From assembly GCA_036171275.1 (NCBI GenBank), contig JAVHQT010000067.1, forward strand, positions 1 through 36,478: 36,478 nt of DNA. Direction: 5' to 3'. The stretch comes from PALSA-1006 sp036171275. GTDB taxonomy: Bacteria > Pseudomonadota > Gammaproteobacteria > Burkholderiales > Gallionellaceae. A program made the position numbers and the translations under genes. Shown here one piece after another: positions 7,392 through 16,387 of this stretch (position 1 is the stretch's first letter; each line of letters opens with the position of its first letter). Under the pieces are notes generated by a model. The model was not told the origin of the DNA and did not search any database. It saw only the letters and a program-made list of their open reading frames with translations.

Positions 7392-9191
7392 TTATTTGTC
7401 ATCGACCCGCAAAATTGCCAAAAAGGCTTCTTGCGGAATTTCGACGCTCCCCACTTGCTTCATGCGTTTTTTACCGGCTTTTTGTTTTTCCAATAATTTG
7501 CGTTTACGCGAAATATCGCCGCCGTAACATTTTGCCAGTACGTTTTTGCGTAACGCCTTGACGTTCTCGCGCGAGATAATATTGGCGCCAATCGCCGCTT
7601 GAATCGCCACATCAAACATCTGACGCGGAATCAGTTCGCGCATTTTCGCCGCCACTTCCCGACCGCGATGTTGGCTATTGGCCCGATGAACGATGATAGA
7701 CAGTGCATCGACTTTTTCGCTGTTAATCAAAATATCCACTTTCACCACGTCGGCCGAGCGATATTCTTTGAACTCGTAATCCATAGATGCATAACCACGC
7801 GATACCGATTTTAACTTGTCAAAAAAATCCAAGACAATTTCGCCCATCGGAATTTCATACTTCAGCAACACCTGTTTGCCGTGGTAACTCATGTCGATTT
7901 GCGTACCCCGTTTTTGGGTACACAAGGTAATCACCGCGCCCACATATTCTTGCGGCATATACAAATTGACCGCCACAATCGGCTCGCGGATTTCTTCTAC
8001 TTTTGCCATGTCGGGTAATTTGGACGGGTTATCCACCATCAATACCGTGCCGTCGCGCATCTTTAATTCATAAATCACCGTCGGTGCGGTGGTAATCAAA
8101 TCCATGTCAAATTCGCGTTCCAAGCGTTCCTGCACAATTTCCATGTGCAGCAAACCGAGGAAGCCGCAACGAAAACCAAAGCCCAGCGCTTGCGATACTT
8201 CCGGCTCATATTGCAAGGAAGAATCGTTGAGTTTTAATTTTTCCAGCGAGTCGCGCAAGGCATCATATTGATTTGATTCCACCGGAAACAGTCCTGCAAA
8301 TACCTGCGGTTGCACCTCTTTAAAGCCCGGTAACGCGCTGCTGGCAGGTCGGGTGAGCGAAGTAATCGTATCGCCGACTTTCGCATCTTTCAGTTCTTTA
8401 ATCCCCGCGATAACAAAACCCACTTGCCCCGCAGACAGCGATTCACGCGCTTGCGATTTTGGGGTAAAAACTCCAATGTTTTCAACAAGATGCTGCGCAC
8501 CGGTCGCCATAAATAAAATCTTATCTTTGGGTTTTAGTGTGCCGTTCATCACGCGCACCAACATCACCACGCCGACATAATTATCGAACCAGGAATCGAC
8601 AATCAGCGCTTGCAACGGCGCAGTCACATCGCCGGTAGGCGGCGGCACTTTTACAATCAACGATTCCAGCACATCTTGTACGCCCAAGCCCGTTTTGGCA
8701 GAACACTGCACCGCGTCTTGCGCGTCAATGCCGATGACGTCTTCAATTTCGGCAATCGCATTCGCCGGATCAGCCGAGGGCAAATCAATTTTATTCAGCA
8801 CCGGCACGACTTCCACGCCTAAATCCAGCGCGGTATAACAGTTGGCCACAGTTTGCGCTTCCACGCCTTGCGAGGCATCCACCACCAGCAACGCGCCTTC
8901 GCACGCCGACAAAGAACGCGACACTTCATAGGAAAAATCCACGTGTCCCGGTGTGTCAATCAAGTTCAGATTATAAATTTGTCCGTCACGCGCTTTATAG
9001 TTCAGCGCGGCGGTTTGCGCTTTAATGGTAATGCCGCGTTCGCGCTCAATATCCATCGAATCAAGCACTTGCGATTCCATTTCGCGGTCGGATAAGCCGC
9101 CGCACAAATGAATAATGCGATCGGCTAAGGTTGATTTTCCGTGATCAATATGGGCGATAATTGAAAAATTACGAATAAGTTGCATAGACAT
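7392..9191 (-). CDS. lepA: Elongation factor 4 (LepA)
   Basis: 599 residues, identical in length to E. coli LepA. G1 AHIDHGKST (13-21), DTPGHVDF and NKIDLP mark the GTPase domain. The LepA-specific C-terminal domain ends with the basic CYGGDISRKRKLLEKQKAGKKRMK segment typical of the family. LepA is a ribosomal GTPase linked to translation under stress and to 30S assembly. An alternative ATG lies two codons in (9185); neither has a strong ribosome site. First gene of the lepA-lepB-rnc-era group. Confidence 0.97.
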   Translation of the reverse strand: MSMQLIRNFSIIAHIDHGKSTLADRIIHLCGGLSDREMESQVLDSMDIERERGITIKAQTAALNYKARDGQIYNLNLIDTPGHVDFSYEVSRSLSACEGALLVVDASQGVEAQTVANCYTALDLGVEVVPVLNKIDLPSADPANAIAEIEDVIGIDAQDAVQCSAKTGLGVQDVLESLIVKVPPPTGDVTAPLQALIVDSWFDNYVGVVMLVRVMNGTLKPKDKILFMATGAQHLVENIGVFTPKSQARESLSAGQVGFVIAGIKELKDAKVGDTITSLTRPASSALPGFKEVQPQVFAGLFPVESNQYDALRDSLEKLKLNDSSLQYEPEVSQALGFGFRCGFLGLLHMEIVQERLEREFDMDLITTAPTVIYELKMRDGTVLMVDNPSKLPDMAKVEEIREPIVAVNLYMPQEYVGAVITLCTQKRGTQIDMSYHGKQVLLKYEIPMGEIVLDFFDKLKSVSRGYASMDYEFKEYRSADVVKVDILINSEKVDALSIIVHRANSQHRGREVAAKMRELIPRQMFDVAIQAAIGANIISRENVKALRKNVLAKCYGGDISRKRKLLEKQKAGKKRMKQVGSVEIPQEAFLAILRVDDK

Positions 9192-9241
9192 GAAGTTTGA
9201 ATAGGATAATAAAACGAAGACTTGTCACGCTGATTTGCCCA

Positions 9242-9247
9242 ATTATA
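9242..9247 (-). promoter_or_regulatory. Possible -10 box for the lepA group
   Basis: A perfect TATAAT on the minus strand, 50 bases upstream of the lepA start. No good -35 box is 16-18 bases away, so it is only a candidate. Confidence 0.3.
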
Positions 9248-9425
9248 CCTTGAACACCACGCGCTCGCCGTGATTACGCACCGAACAGGGTAGAATCTTA
9301 AACTGAATCGATAACGTGTCATTCGTCTGTAGTTGGGCGACTTGCTCTCTGTCGAAATTAAAAAAGCTTTTATAATCAAAGCGCTGTTTGCCCAAGTATG
9401 CTTTCAGAACGCATTTTTTCGTCAT
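9243..9425 (-). CDS. Possible small hypothetical protein upstream of lepA
   Basis: A 60-residue ATG frame (MTKKCVLKAYLGKQRFDYKS to GERVVFKV) in the gap between lepA and the NlpC/P60 gene. It is charged, with no membrane segment, and has a believable amino-acid mix. It has no obvious ribosome site. Its stop codon lies inside the candidate lepA -10 box, and its antisense side holds a TATAAT for the gene opposite. I do not recognise it. It may be a real short gene, a remnant, or chance. Confidence 0.25.
   Translation of the reverse strand: MTKKCVLKAYLGKQRFDYKSFFNFDREQVAQLQTNDTLSIQFKILPCSVRNHGERVVFKV
9371..9376 (+). promoter_or_regulatory. Candidate -10 box for the NlpC/P60 lipoprotein gene
   Basis: A perfect TATAAT, 64 bases before the chosen ATG. 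The best -35 match, CTGTCG at 9349-9354 with a 16-base spacer, is weak. Confidence 0.3.
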
Positions 9426-9440
9426 TGCTTAATTCAATTC

Positions 9441-9938
9441 ATGCTCGCTTTAATTAAAATCATTTGCCTGCTCAATTTGCTTGGTTTGCTAAGTGGGTGC
9501 AGCGCAACAGCCAAGAAATACGGCAACGCTGGGACGGGTTCATCCATTTCGCCAGCCAACCAAGAAATGAATGATTTGGTTTTTTACGCGCTGAGCCTAG
9601 CCGATACGCCGTATGTTTATGGCGGCAATAGCCCAGAACAAGGTTTTGATTGCAGCGGCTTTGTCGGTCACGTTTTTCGTCATTCGCTGCAAATTAAGTT
9701 GCCGCGTACCAGTGGGCAACTCAGCAAAAAAGGGAAATTTATCTTGCAGACTGAACTGCGTCCAGGTGATCTGGTTTTTTATAATACGCAGCAACGCGCT
9801 TATTCACACGTTGGGATTTTTGTGGGTGAAGGTAAGTTTGTGCACGCCCCTAAAACAGGTAGTCTTATTCGAGTTGAACGGATGAACACGCCTTACTGGG
9901 CAGTACGCTATAACGGTGCGCGAAGAATTAGTCAATAA
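9441..9938 (+). CDS. NlpC/P60 family cell-wall peptidase, predicted lipoprotein
   Basis: 165 residues from ATG 9441. A short signal sequence ends in the lipobox LSGC, with the lipidated cysteine at 20. The NlpC/P60 domain follows with catalytic C71 (GFDCSGF), H123 (SHVGIF) and a third polar residue H135 (FVHAP), all in the expected order. Proteins of this kind (Spr/MepS, NlpC) cut peptide crosslinks or stems in peptidoglycan, anchored by lipid to a membrane facing the periplasm. I placed the start here because it gives a clean lipoprotein signal; an upstream in-frame ATG at 9333 would add 36 residues. It is divergent from lepA. Confidence 0.9.
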   Translation: MLALIKIICLLNLLGLLSGCSATAKKYGNAGTGSSISPANQEMNDLVFYALSLADTPYVYGGNSPEQGFDCSGFVGHVFRHSLQIKLPRTSGQLSKKGKFILQTELRPGDLVFYNTQQRAYSHVGIFVGEGKFVHAPKTGSLIRVERMNTPYWAVRYNGARRISQ

Positions 9939-10070
9939 AATCAATAGGTTACATAAGTATTTTTTCACTCCGTTCACCTTGAGTTTTCGCAGGGATGAGC
10001 CCGCGCTGGTGGAGCTTTAGCCTTCAGACACGGCCGGGTGCAGCTCCAAACGCAAGCATTCAGCGCTTCC

Positions 10071-10820
10071 TTAATTTCTCAGCCAGTACCACGCCATGCC
10101 GATGATTTCGTGCAGAAAAATTGTGCTGTCGCGCAGGGCGGTTGCGCTGGGTAAAAATGCCATTAAATCAATCTGATAGCGTGTGGTAAAGGCGGTTGGT
10201 GCGGGGACGACTTCAAACCCTGCCGCTGCAAAAGCGTGCTGCGCACGGGGCATATGCCACGCGTGTGTGACCAAATAAATGCGTCGGATTCCTGTTGGTT
10301 GCACCAGCAAAAAACTCTGCCGGGCATTTTCTAAGGTGTTATCCGACGTGTCTTCGATCCACCGTACTGGCACGTTAAATTCTTGTTCTAAAACAGCTTT
10401 CATCTGTGCTGCTTCGGACTTTTTATTCCCCAATGGTTTGCCGCCCGTGACTAAAAGCGGTTTTCCTGTGGCTCGATATAATTGGGCGGCATAACGCAAG
10501 CGTTGCAAACTGGGCGCGCTGACCGTATCACCGCCATATTCCGGCGCGGCAAAATATGTGCCGCCACCGAGCACGATAATGGCCTCAGCAGGCGAATTTT
10601 CCACCGCGACAACGACCGGTTTACCTTCTAATTGCTGCACTAAAAATTCGGCAAAAATCGGGGTGGAAAGTAGCCATAGCACGATAACGGCGAGGCTGAT
10701 TAGTCGAAGGGCAAGGCGTGGCTGACTGCGCCAAAACCACAGACCGAGTAGCGCAATCAGTAAAATATTAAGCGGCGGCAGCAAAAAAGCGCTTAGCGCA
10801 TTGACGGTTAACCAAGACAT
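10071..10820 (-). CDS. ElyC/SanA/YdcF family (DUF218) membrane protein
   Basis: 249 residues with two N-terminal membrane segments (about 12-32 and 37-57). A DUF218 domain follows: AIIVLGGGTYF (about 80-90), LLVTGGKPLGNKKSEA, DTSDNTLENA and LVTHAWHMPRAQHAF. Length, topology and the C-terminal HEIIGMAWYWLRN resemble E. coli ElyC, a factor in cell-envelope (peptidoglycan/lipid carrier) integrity. The chemical activity of the family is not settled. It stands alone downstream of dut, with about 200 bases between. Confidence 0.85.
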   Translation of the reverse strand: MSWLTVNALSAFLLPPLNILLIALLGLWFWRSQPRLALRLISLAVIVLWLLSTPIFAEFLVQQLEGKPVVVAVENSPAEAIIVLGGGTYFAAPEYGGDTVSAPSLQRLRYAAQLYRATGKPLLVTGGKPLGNKKSEAAQMKAVLEQEFNVPVRWIEDTSDNTLENARQSFLLVQPTGIRRIYLVTHAWHMPRAQHAFAAAGFEVVPAPTAFTTRYQIDLMAFLPSATALRDSTIFLHEIIGMAWYWLRN

Positions 10821-11016
10821 AACATTAGGGTTTAAGCTGAAAATGAATTAGACACGCAGTTCTTCACGCTCGCCTGAGTACTTAAACGCGCGCGATTTCA
10901 ATCTGGCTAAAAGTAAGGAAACGTGCAATTTCTTTTTCTGCAAGGCGGAAAGTTGGGATAGCGCGCTGTCTGACAATGATATTGCGGATTGACGAAAACA
11001 GATTGAAATCAGTGAG

Positions 11017-11466
11017 TTAATGCGTGCCGGTACTGCCAAAACCAGCGCTGCCGCGCTGACTGAGTGGAAATTCGTCCACCAGATTAAATTGCACTTGTAA
11101 CACCGGCACGATAACCAATTGCGCCATGCGTTCCAGCGGCATTAAGGTGAAGGGATGGTGGCCGCGATTCCACAGGGAAACGAAAATTTGCCCTTGATAA
11201 TCGGAATCGATTAAGCCAACTAAGTTGCCCAATACGATGCCGTGTTTATGTCCTAAACCGGAACGCGGCAAAATCATCGCGGCGTAATGCGGATTCGCTA
11301 AGTGCATTGCCATGCCGCTGGGAATGAGTTCGCATTGTCCTGGTTGAATAATCATCGTTTGATCAATACAGGCACGCAGGTCGATGCCTGCTGAACCGGG
11401 AGTGCCGTAGGCGGGCGGTTGCGCGTGTAAGCGCGGATCGAGTATTTTGATATCGACTTGTTTCAT
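11017..11466 (-). CDS. dut: Deoxyuridine 5'-triphosphate nucleotidohydrolase
   Basis: 149 residues (E. coli 151). The conserved motifs of trimeric dUTPases are present: AGIDLRA, PRSGLGHKHGIVLGN, GLIDSDYQGQI and the C-terminal glycine-rich RGSAGFGSTG arm. The enzyme turns dUTP into dUMP, keeping uracil out of DNA and feeding thymidylate synthesis. Its ATG overlaps the coaBC stop (ATGA), the widespread coaBC-dut arrangement. Confidence 0.97.
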   Translation of the reverse strand: MKQVDIKILDPRLHAQPPAYGTPGSAGIDLRACIDQTMIIQPGQCELIPSGMAMHLANPHYAAMILPRSGLGHKHGIVLGNLVGLIDSDYQGQIFVSLWNRGHHPFTLMPLERMAQLVIVPVLQVQFNLVDEFPLSQRGSAGFGSTGTH

Positions 11467-12671
11467 TTGAGTTTTCCGGGGTGATAAAGCGTGGCGGCAT
11501 GACGTAATAGGGCGTGCGCTAAGGTTAATTTGTCGGCGCGCGGCAACGGATGTGCGCCGTTGTCATCGAATAAAATCAGTTCGTTATCATCCGCACCGAT
11601 GGCAGTTTGTGCCCAATTCGCCGCCAGCAAGGGTAGCTTTTTGGCACGGCGTTTTTGCTCGGCATACTGCGCCAAATGCTCACTTTCGGCGGCAAAGCCA
11701 ACGCAAAACGGCGCATCCGGCAATCCGGCAACATAAGCCAAAATATCGGGATTCGGCACCAGTTCCAACGTTAAATTGCCGCCATTTTTTTTGAGCTTTT
11801 GCGCAGAAGGTTGCGCGACGCGGTAATCCGCCACCGCCGCCACGCTGATAAAAATGTCGGTCGCATTAAGCTGCTGTTGCACCGCCTCAAACATTTCTGC
11901 CGCACTGGTCACGTTCACTAATGCCACCCCTGACGGCGCAGTCAAGGCTGTGGCGCCGGCAACCAAAGTGACGTTTGCGCCCAAGGTTTGTGCCGCTTGC
12001 GCAAGCGCATAACCCATTTTTCCTGAGCTGCGATTGGTGATACCACGCACCGCGTCAATGGCTTCGTAAGTCGCGCCGGCAGTTACTAAGATATTGATTT
12101 TATTGAGTATTTTTTCTTCGCTTGCGTTGCAATGCAAAGTTGAAAGCACCGCTTGTGCTAGCTGTGCCGTTTCTAACATCCGTCCCATGCCGTATTCGCC
12201 GCAGGCTTGTACGCCGCTATCTGGGCCAAAAAAAGTGACGCCATCGGTTTGCAATTGGCGCACGTTACGCTGCGTCGCCGCATTGGCCCACATTTGCTGG
12301 TTCATCGCCGGCGCAAGCAATAAGGGGCAATTACGGGCTAGACATAGGGTGGAAAGTAAATCATCCGCCAAGCCGTGCGCCAGTTTGGCGAGAAAGTCTG
12401 CCGTGGCGGGCGCAATCAAAATGGCATCGGCGCGGCGACTAGATTGGATATGGGTCATGCCGCGCGCGTCTTGCCATTGCGCTAGCAGAACTGGCTGTCC
12501 GGTCAGCGCTTGTAGCGTTTCGGCGGTGATAAAATGGGTGGCGGCTTCGGTCATTACCACGTGCACTTCAACGTCGTGTTTTATTAGCAGGCGAGCTAAC
12601 TCGGCTGCTTTATATGCCGCGATGCCACCCGTGATGCCGAGAACGATGCGTTTTTTAGCGTCTTGTTTCAT
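11463..12671 (-). CDS. coaBC: Bifunctional phosphopantothenoylcysteine decarboxylase / phosphopantothenate-cysteine ligase
   Basis: 402 residues. The CoaC half has GITGGIAAYKAAEL, MTHIQSSRRADAILIAPATAD, the PAMNQQMW motif and the flap cysteine in ACGEYGMGRM. The CoaB half starts with ILVTAGATYEAIDAVRGITN and holds the lysine motif QKLKKN and VGFAAES. The enzyme performs two steps of coenzyme A synthesis using CTP. The start may instead be ATG 12683, four codons upstream; neither has a good ribosome site. The last part (KKLPLLAANWAQTAIGADDN) differs from the usual ADLIVAN form but is in the right place. Confidence 0.96.
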   Translation of the reverse strand: MKQDAKKRIVLGITGGIAAYKAAELARLLIKHDVEVHVVMTEAATHFITAETLQALTGQPVLLAQWQDARGMTHIQSSRRADAILIAPATADFLAKLAHGLADDLLSTLCLARNCPLLLAPAMNQQMWANAATQRNVRQLQTDGVTFFGPDSGVQACGEYGMGRMLETAQLAQAVLSTLHCNASEEKILNKINILVTAGATYEAIDAVRGITNRSSGKMGYALAQAAQTLGANVTLVAGATALTAPSGVALVNVTSAAEMFEAVQQQLNATDIFISVAAVADYRVAQPSAQKLKKNGGNLTLELVPNPDILAYVAGLPDAPFCVGFAAESEHLAQYAEQKRRAKKLPLLAANWAQTAIGADDNELILFDDNGAHPLPRADKLTLAHALLRHAATLYHPGKLK

Positions 12672-12729
12672 AATGGCGCGCATCTTAACAAGAATTACTA
12701 CTTAACTGTTACGCACGGAGTTTTCACCG

Positions 12730-15549
12730 ATGAAAAATTTTCAACTCGCATTGCAAAAATTCCATCCTCAACACAGTTTGGTGGCGCAAATTAGCTATGC
12801 AACTGCGGGGGTTGCTTTGGTTTTGTCGGTGGTTTTGGGCTATTACGCAGCACAAATGAGTCGGCAGCAAATTGAGCAGGAACAAGGTGAAAGTTTTGCA
12901 CGGCGCGCTCAAAGTCTGGTGGACGTGTTGGATAGAGGGATGTTCGAGCGTTATCGGGAGTTGCAAATTTTGGCGTCGCTGGAAGATATTCGACAGCCGG
13001 CAATTCCGGTGCAGAGAAAACGCGCGATTTTAGAAAAAGTGCAGCAGACTTTTGATTCTTACGCTTGGATCGGGATGTGCAATAGCGAAGGAAAAGGGGT
13101 GGTCGGCACGGGGCATTATTTGGAAGGTAAAGATTTAATCAAGCGTCCTTGGTGTACCAAGGGGCGAGAAAAGCCTTATATTGGCGATGTGCATGATGCG
13201 TTATTGTTGTCAAAACTGTTGCCCAATCCCAGCGGAGAAATGTTCTATTTAGTCGATGTAGCGGCGCCCGTGCATGATGCAAAGGGTGAATTGCAAGGGG
13301 TGTTGTGTGGGCATATTTTTTGGAGGTGGGCGGAAGCGATGCTGGATAGTAAAAAATCACCCGGCATTGATGTGTTGTTACTCAGTCGGACTGGCTTGGT
13401 ATTGGCAGGGCCCGAAAAAGGACGGACGCCTTTGGCGGAACTAGCCCCAGAAACGTGGCAAGCTATTCAATCAAGTCAGCATAAACACGATTTTTTACTC
13501 AGCCAATGGCAAAACGGCAAGCATTATTTGGTGGGTTACGCCCGTGATGCTGGCTATCGTGATTATCCGGGCTTGGGTTGGGTGGCCTTGGTTCGGCAAG
13601 AAGCGGATGTGGCTTTTGCACCGGCTCAAACTTTGCAACAGCGAATTTTGATTTTAGGCTTGGCTTTAGGCTGTTTATTCACCTTAATTGGCGCCGTGAT
13701 GGCACGTCGAATTGTGCAGCCGATTGCCCGCATTGCCTTGGCTGCAGACAAAGTGGCGGCCGGCAATTTAAATTATGAAGCGCCTGCCGTGGCGGGCGAC
13801 GGTGAAGTTGCCCATCTGTCTTCCGCTATTCATACCATGGTCAATTCGCTCACTTGGGAAATTTTAGAGCGCAAAAATGCCGAAGCACAGTTGACTCTGT
13901 CAGCCACAGTATTTGCGAACAACTCCGAAGCGATTGTCATTACCGACGCAAAAAATCAGATTGTTCGCGTCAATGCGGCATTTTATCGAATTACTGGCTA
14001 TACCGAAAAAGACGTCCTGGGTAAAAATCCGCGAATGTTTGCTTCGGGCAAAATGCCCCGTGATTTTTATCAAGCGATGTGGGCTGAGTTACTTGAAAAA
14101 GATTCGTGGCGCGGTGAAATTTGGAATAAACGCAGCAATGGCGAAGTCTTTCCGGAGTGGCTTATTCTAAGTTTGGTTCGAGATGAACAAGGCAGGCTGA
14201 GTCATCATATCGCGATTTATTCCGATATTACCCAACGCAAATTAGAAGAAGAGCAGGTTCTGTTTTTGGCTAGCCATGACATGCTGACCCGTTTGCCGAA
14301 TCGCTATTTACTCACCGACCGCATTACACAAGCGCTAAGCATTGCAGAGCGCAACCACAGCAAATTGGGCGTGATATTCATTGACCTCGACCACTTTAAG
14401 AATATCAATGATTCTTTGGGTCATGACGTCGGCGATGAATTGCTCAAGCAAGTGGCTGTTCGGATGGCGCATTCCTTAAGTCGCACTGACACGTTGGCGC
14501 GATTAGGTGGCGATGAATTTGTGGCGGTGTTGCCGGAAGTTAGTTCCGAAAATGAAATTGCTTTTGTCGCTGAAAAAATGCTGGAATCGTTCACCGAAAA
14601 ATTTATCGTGCGAGAACATCAGTTGATTATTTCGCCCAGCATCGGCATTAGTATTTATCCCAACGACGGTATTGATGCCACAGGCTTGCTGCGCAATGCC
14701 GATATGGCGATGTATCGGGCGAAAGACGTGGGGCGAAATACCTTGCAATTTTATCATCCAGAAATGACGATCCAGATGACGGAACGTTTGCGGCTGGAAA
14801 TGGATCTTCGGCAAGCCTTTGAAAATAAACAGTTATTTTTGACTTATCAGCCACAGGTTGAAATTGGCACTGGAAAAATGTGCAGTATGGAAGCGCTACT
14901 GCGTTGGCAACATCCCACTTTGGGGATGATTTCCCCAGCGCGATTTATTCCCATCGCCGAAGAATCTGGGCTGATTGAAGAAATTGGAGATTGGGTGTTG
15001 CTTGAAGCCTGTATGCAATGCCGAATTTGGCAAGCGAAAGGTTTTGCAGTGGTTCCCGTGGCGGTGAATGTTTCGGGCGTACAAGTTAAACGCGGTCATT
15101 TCGCCGAACGCGTGGAGAAAATTTTGCACGAAACACAGCTCAATCCTGACCTCATCGAGCTAGAAATAACTGAAAGTGTGTTGATGAATTTGGGTGAAAA
15201 TAGTTTGCAGACGATGACGGAACTGAAGGCGCTGGGCGTGGGTTTATCGCTGGATGATTTCGGAACGGGCTATTCATCCCTCAGTCGTTTAAAAGCTTTC
15301 CCGCTGGATTTCTTAAAGATTGATCAATCATTTGTTCGGGATATTCACACCGATCCCGATGACGCGGCCATCGTTAGAGCGGTGATGAGTATGGCGCACG
15401 AAATGAACATTCAAGTGATTGCCGAAGGCGTGGAAACGACTGAACAGATGCAATTTTTAGCCTCAATTCACTGTGAAAAATATCAAGGTTACTTATTCAG
15501 TCGCGCTGTATTGTCGCTGGAAATTGAACAATATCTACAAAAAATATAA
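12730..15549 (+). CDS. Membrane Cache-HAMP-PAS-GGDEF-EAL cyclic-di-GMP enzyme
   Basis: 939 residues. In order: membrane segment (about 18-38), periplasmic sensor of Cache type (about 45-290), second membrane segment (about 303-325), HAMP (about 326-380), PAS (about 390-505), GGDEF (active loop RLGGDEF, GGDEF at 593-597) and EAL (EALLRW at 721). The EAL catalytic pattern looks complete: NVSGVQ, ELEITES, LDDFGTGYSSL, KIDQSFV, AEGVET, QGYLFSRA. The GGDEF core is intact but the inhibitory RxxD site is not (SRTD in its place). It could make or break cyclic-di-GMP in response to a periplasmic ligand. GGAG lies nine bases before the ATG; greB follows 27 bases later. Confidence 0.93.
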   Translation: MKNFQLALQKFHPQHSLVAQISYATAGVALVLSVVLGYYAAQMSRQQIEQEQGESFARRAQSLVDVLDRGMFERYRELQILASLEDIRQPAIPVQRKRAILEKVQQTFDSYAWIGMCNSEGKGVVGTGHYLEGKDLIKRPWCTKGREKPYIGDVHDALLLSKLLPNPSGEMFYLVDVAAPVHDAKGELQGVLCGHIFWRWAEAMLDSKKSPGIDVLLLSRTGLVLAGPEKGRTPLAELAPETWQAIQSSQHKHDFLLSQWQNGKHYLVGYARDAGYRDYPGLGWVALVRQEADVAFAPAQTLQQRILILGLALGCLFTLIGAVMARRIVQPIARIALAADKVAAGNLNYEAPAVAGDGEVAHLSSAIHTMVNSLTWEILERKNAEAQLTLSATVFANNSEAIVITDAKNQIVRVNAAFYRITGYTEKDVLGKNPRMFASGKMPRDFYQAMWAELLEKDSWRGEIWNKRSNGEVFPEWLILSLVRDEQGRLSHHIAIYSDITQRKLEEEQVLFLASHDMLTRLPNRYLLTDRITQALSIAERNHSKLGVIFIDLDHFKNINDSLGHDVGDELLKQVAVRMAHSLSRTDTLARLGGDEFVAVLPEVSSENEIAFVAEKMLESFTEKFIVREHQLIISPSIGISIYPNDGIDATGLLRNADMAMYRAKDVGRNTLQFYHPEMTIQMTERLRLEMDLRQAFENKQLFLTYQPQVEIGTGKMCSMEALLRWQHPTLGMISPARFIPIAEESGLIEEIGDWVLLEACMQCRIWQAKGFAVVPVAVNVSGVQVKRGHFAERVEKILHETQLNPDLIELEITESVLMNLGENSLQTMTELKALGVGLSLDDFGTGYSSLSRLKAFPLDFLKIDQSFVRDIHTDPDDAAIVRAVMSMAHEMNIQVIAEGVETTEQMQFLASIHCEKYQGYLFSRAVLSLEIEQYLQKI

Positions 15550-15576
15550 GGTAAGTTGTTGATTATTAAGGATTTT

Positions 15577-16170
15577 ATGAATAAGTCTTTTGTTCGAGAA
15601 AGTGACGATACTGAAGATGACGAAGAAGCGGTTTCGTTGCCGCCGATTCCCGCCGGTAGCAAAAATTATTTAACGCCATCCGGTTACGCTAGGTTGAAAG
15701 CAGAATATATGAATTTGCTGGATGTCGAACGTCCAACGATGGTGCAAACCGTCTCTTGGGCGGCGTCGAACGGCGACCGTTCGGAAAATGGCGATTACAT
15801 TTATGGCAAAAAACGCTTGCGCGAAATTGACCGTCGCCTGCGTTTTCTGGCTAAACGCATGGAAAATTCGGCAGTGATTGACCCCGTCAGTCGCCAAGGT
15901 TGCGAGCAGGTTTTCTTTGGTGCGACGGTTACCGTAGAACACGCCGATGGCGCAGAACGTACTTATTCGATTGTCGGCATCGACGAAGCGGACGTGAGTC
16001 GCGGGCATATTAGCTGGGTGTCGCCGCTGGCACGGGTGCTGCTCAAAGCGCGCACCGACGACACGGTGAACTTACGCTTGCCCAACGGCAGCGAGGAATT
16101 ACGGGTGTTGGCGGTGTGTTATCAGGCAATTTCAGTCAGCTCAACAGAGTCAACTTTAGGAACACAATAA
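15577..16170 (+). CDS. greB: Transcription elongation factor GreB, with extra N-terminal acidic tail
   Basis: 197 residues, against 158 for E. coli GreB. From about residue 33 it matches the family: YLTPSGYARLKAEY, then the coiled-coil tip WAASNGDRSENGDYIYGKKR with the acidic residues that reach into RNA polymerase, LREIDRRLRFLAKRMEN, and the C-terminal FKBP-like domain. GreB rescues backtracked polymerase by stimulating RNA cleavage. The first 30 residues (SDDTEDDEEAV) are acidic and unusual, and about ten residues extend past the normal end. ATG 15577 has AAGGA five bases upstream. Confidence 0.94.
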   Translation: MNKSFVRESDDTEDDEEAVSLPPIPAGSKNYLTPSGYARLKAEYMNLLDVERPTMVQTVSWAASNGDRSENGDYIYGKKRLREIDRRLRFLAKRMENSAVIDPVSRQGCEQVFFGATVTVEHADGAERTYSIVGIDEADVSRGHISWVSPLARVLLKARTDDTVNLRLPNGSEELRVLAVCYQAISVSSTESTLGTQ

Positions 16171-16362
16171 AATACGCAGTGGGATTCGTTTTACTGACGG
16201 GTCTGGTCACCACTGGCTATTTTTTGCTTTTCCCGCACAAGGCAGCGGACGAAACCCGCGCTTTAAAACTCATCAAACCGGATGTTCCAAGCAACAAACA
16301 GCGTATTGCGCTGGTGATTGGCAACAGCGATTACCGTACTTCGCCCGCGCTAACCCCGTGAA
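16116..16362 (+). pseudogene. 5' stump of a caspase-like (peptidase C14) domain gene
   Basis: The frame gives a hydrophobic signal/anchor (AVGFVLLTGLVTTGYFLL) and then QRIALVIGNSDYRTSPALTP before a stop. RIALVIGNSDY is the opening strand of bacterial caspase-like (metacaspase/C14) domains. Those usually continue ...PLxNPVNDA; here the neighbouring frame still reads ANPV just before the break, suggesting a frameshift and then loss of the rest. The His/Cys catalytic part is absent, and ackA ends 26 bases later. The true start is unclear: GTG 16116 lies inside greB, GTG 16179 is another candidate, and a ribosome-site-like AGGA precedes an ATA codon. Confidence 0.6.
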
Positions 16363-16387
16363 GGGAAGGAGCAGGAAAGCGTGTTTC

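Noticed and set aside
10848..11039. A 63-codon minus-strand frame after dut, ending SGEREELRV
   Set aside because: It needs a TTG start inside dut, has no ribosome site and matches no family I know. The composition is believable, but I cannot support it as a gene.
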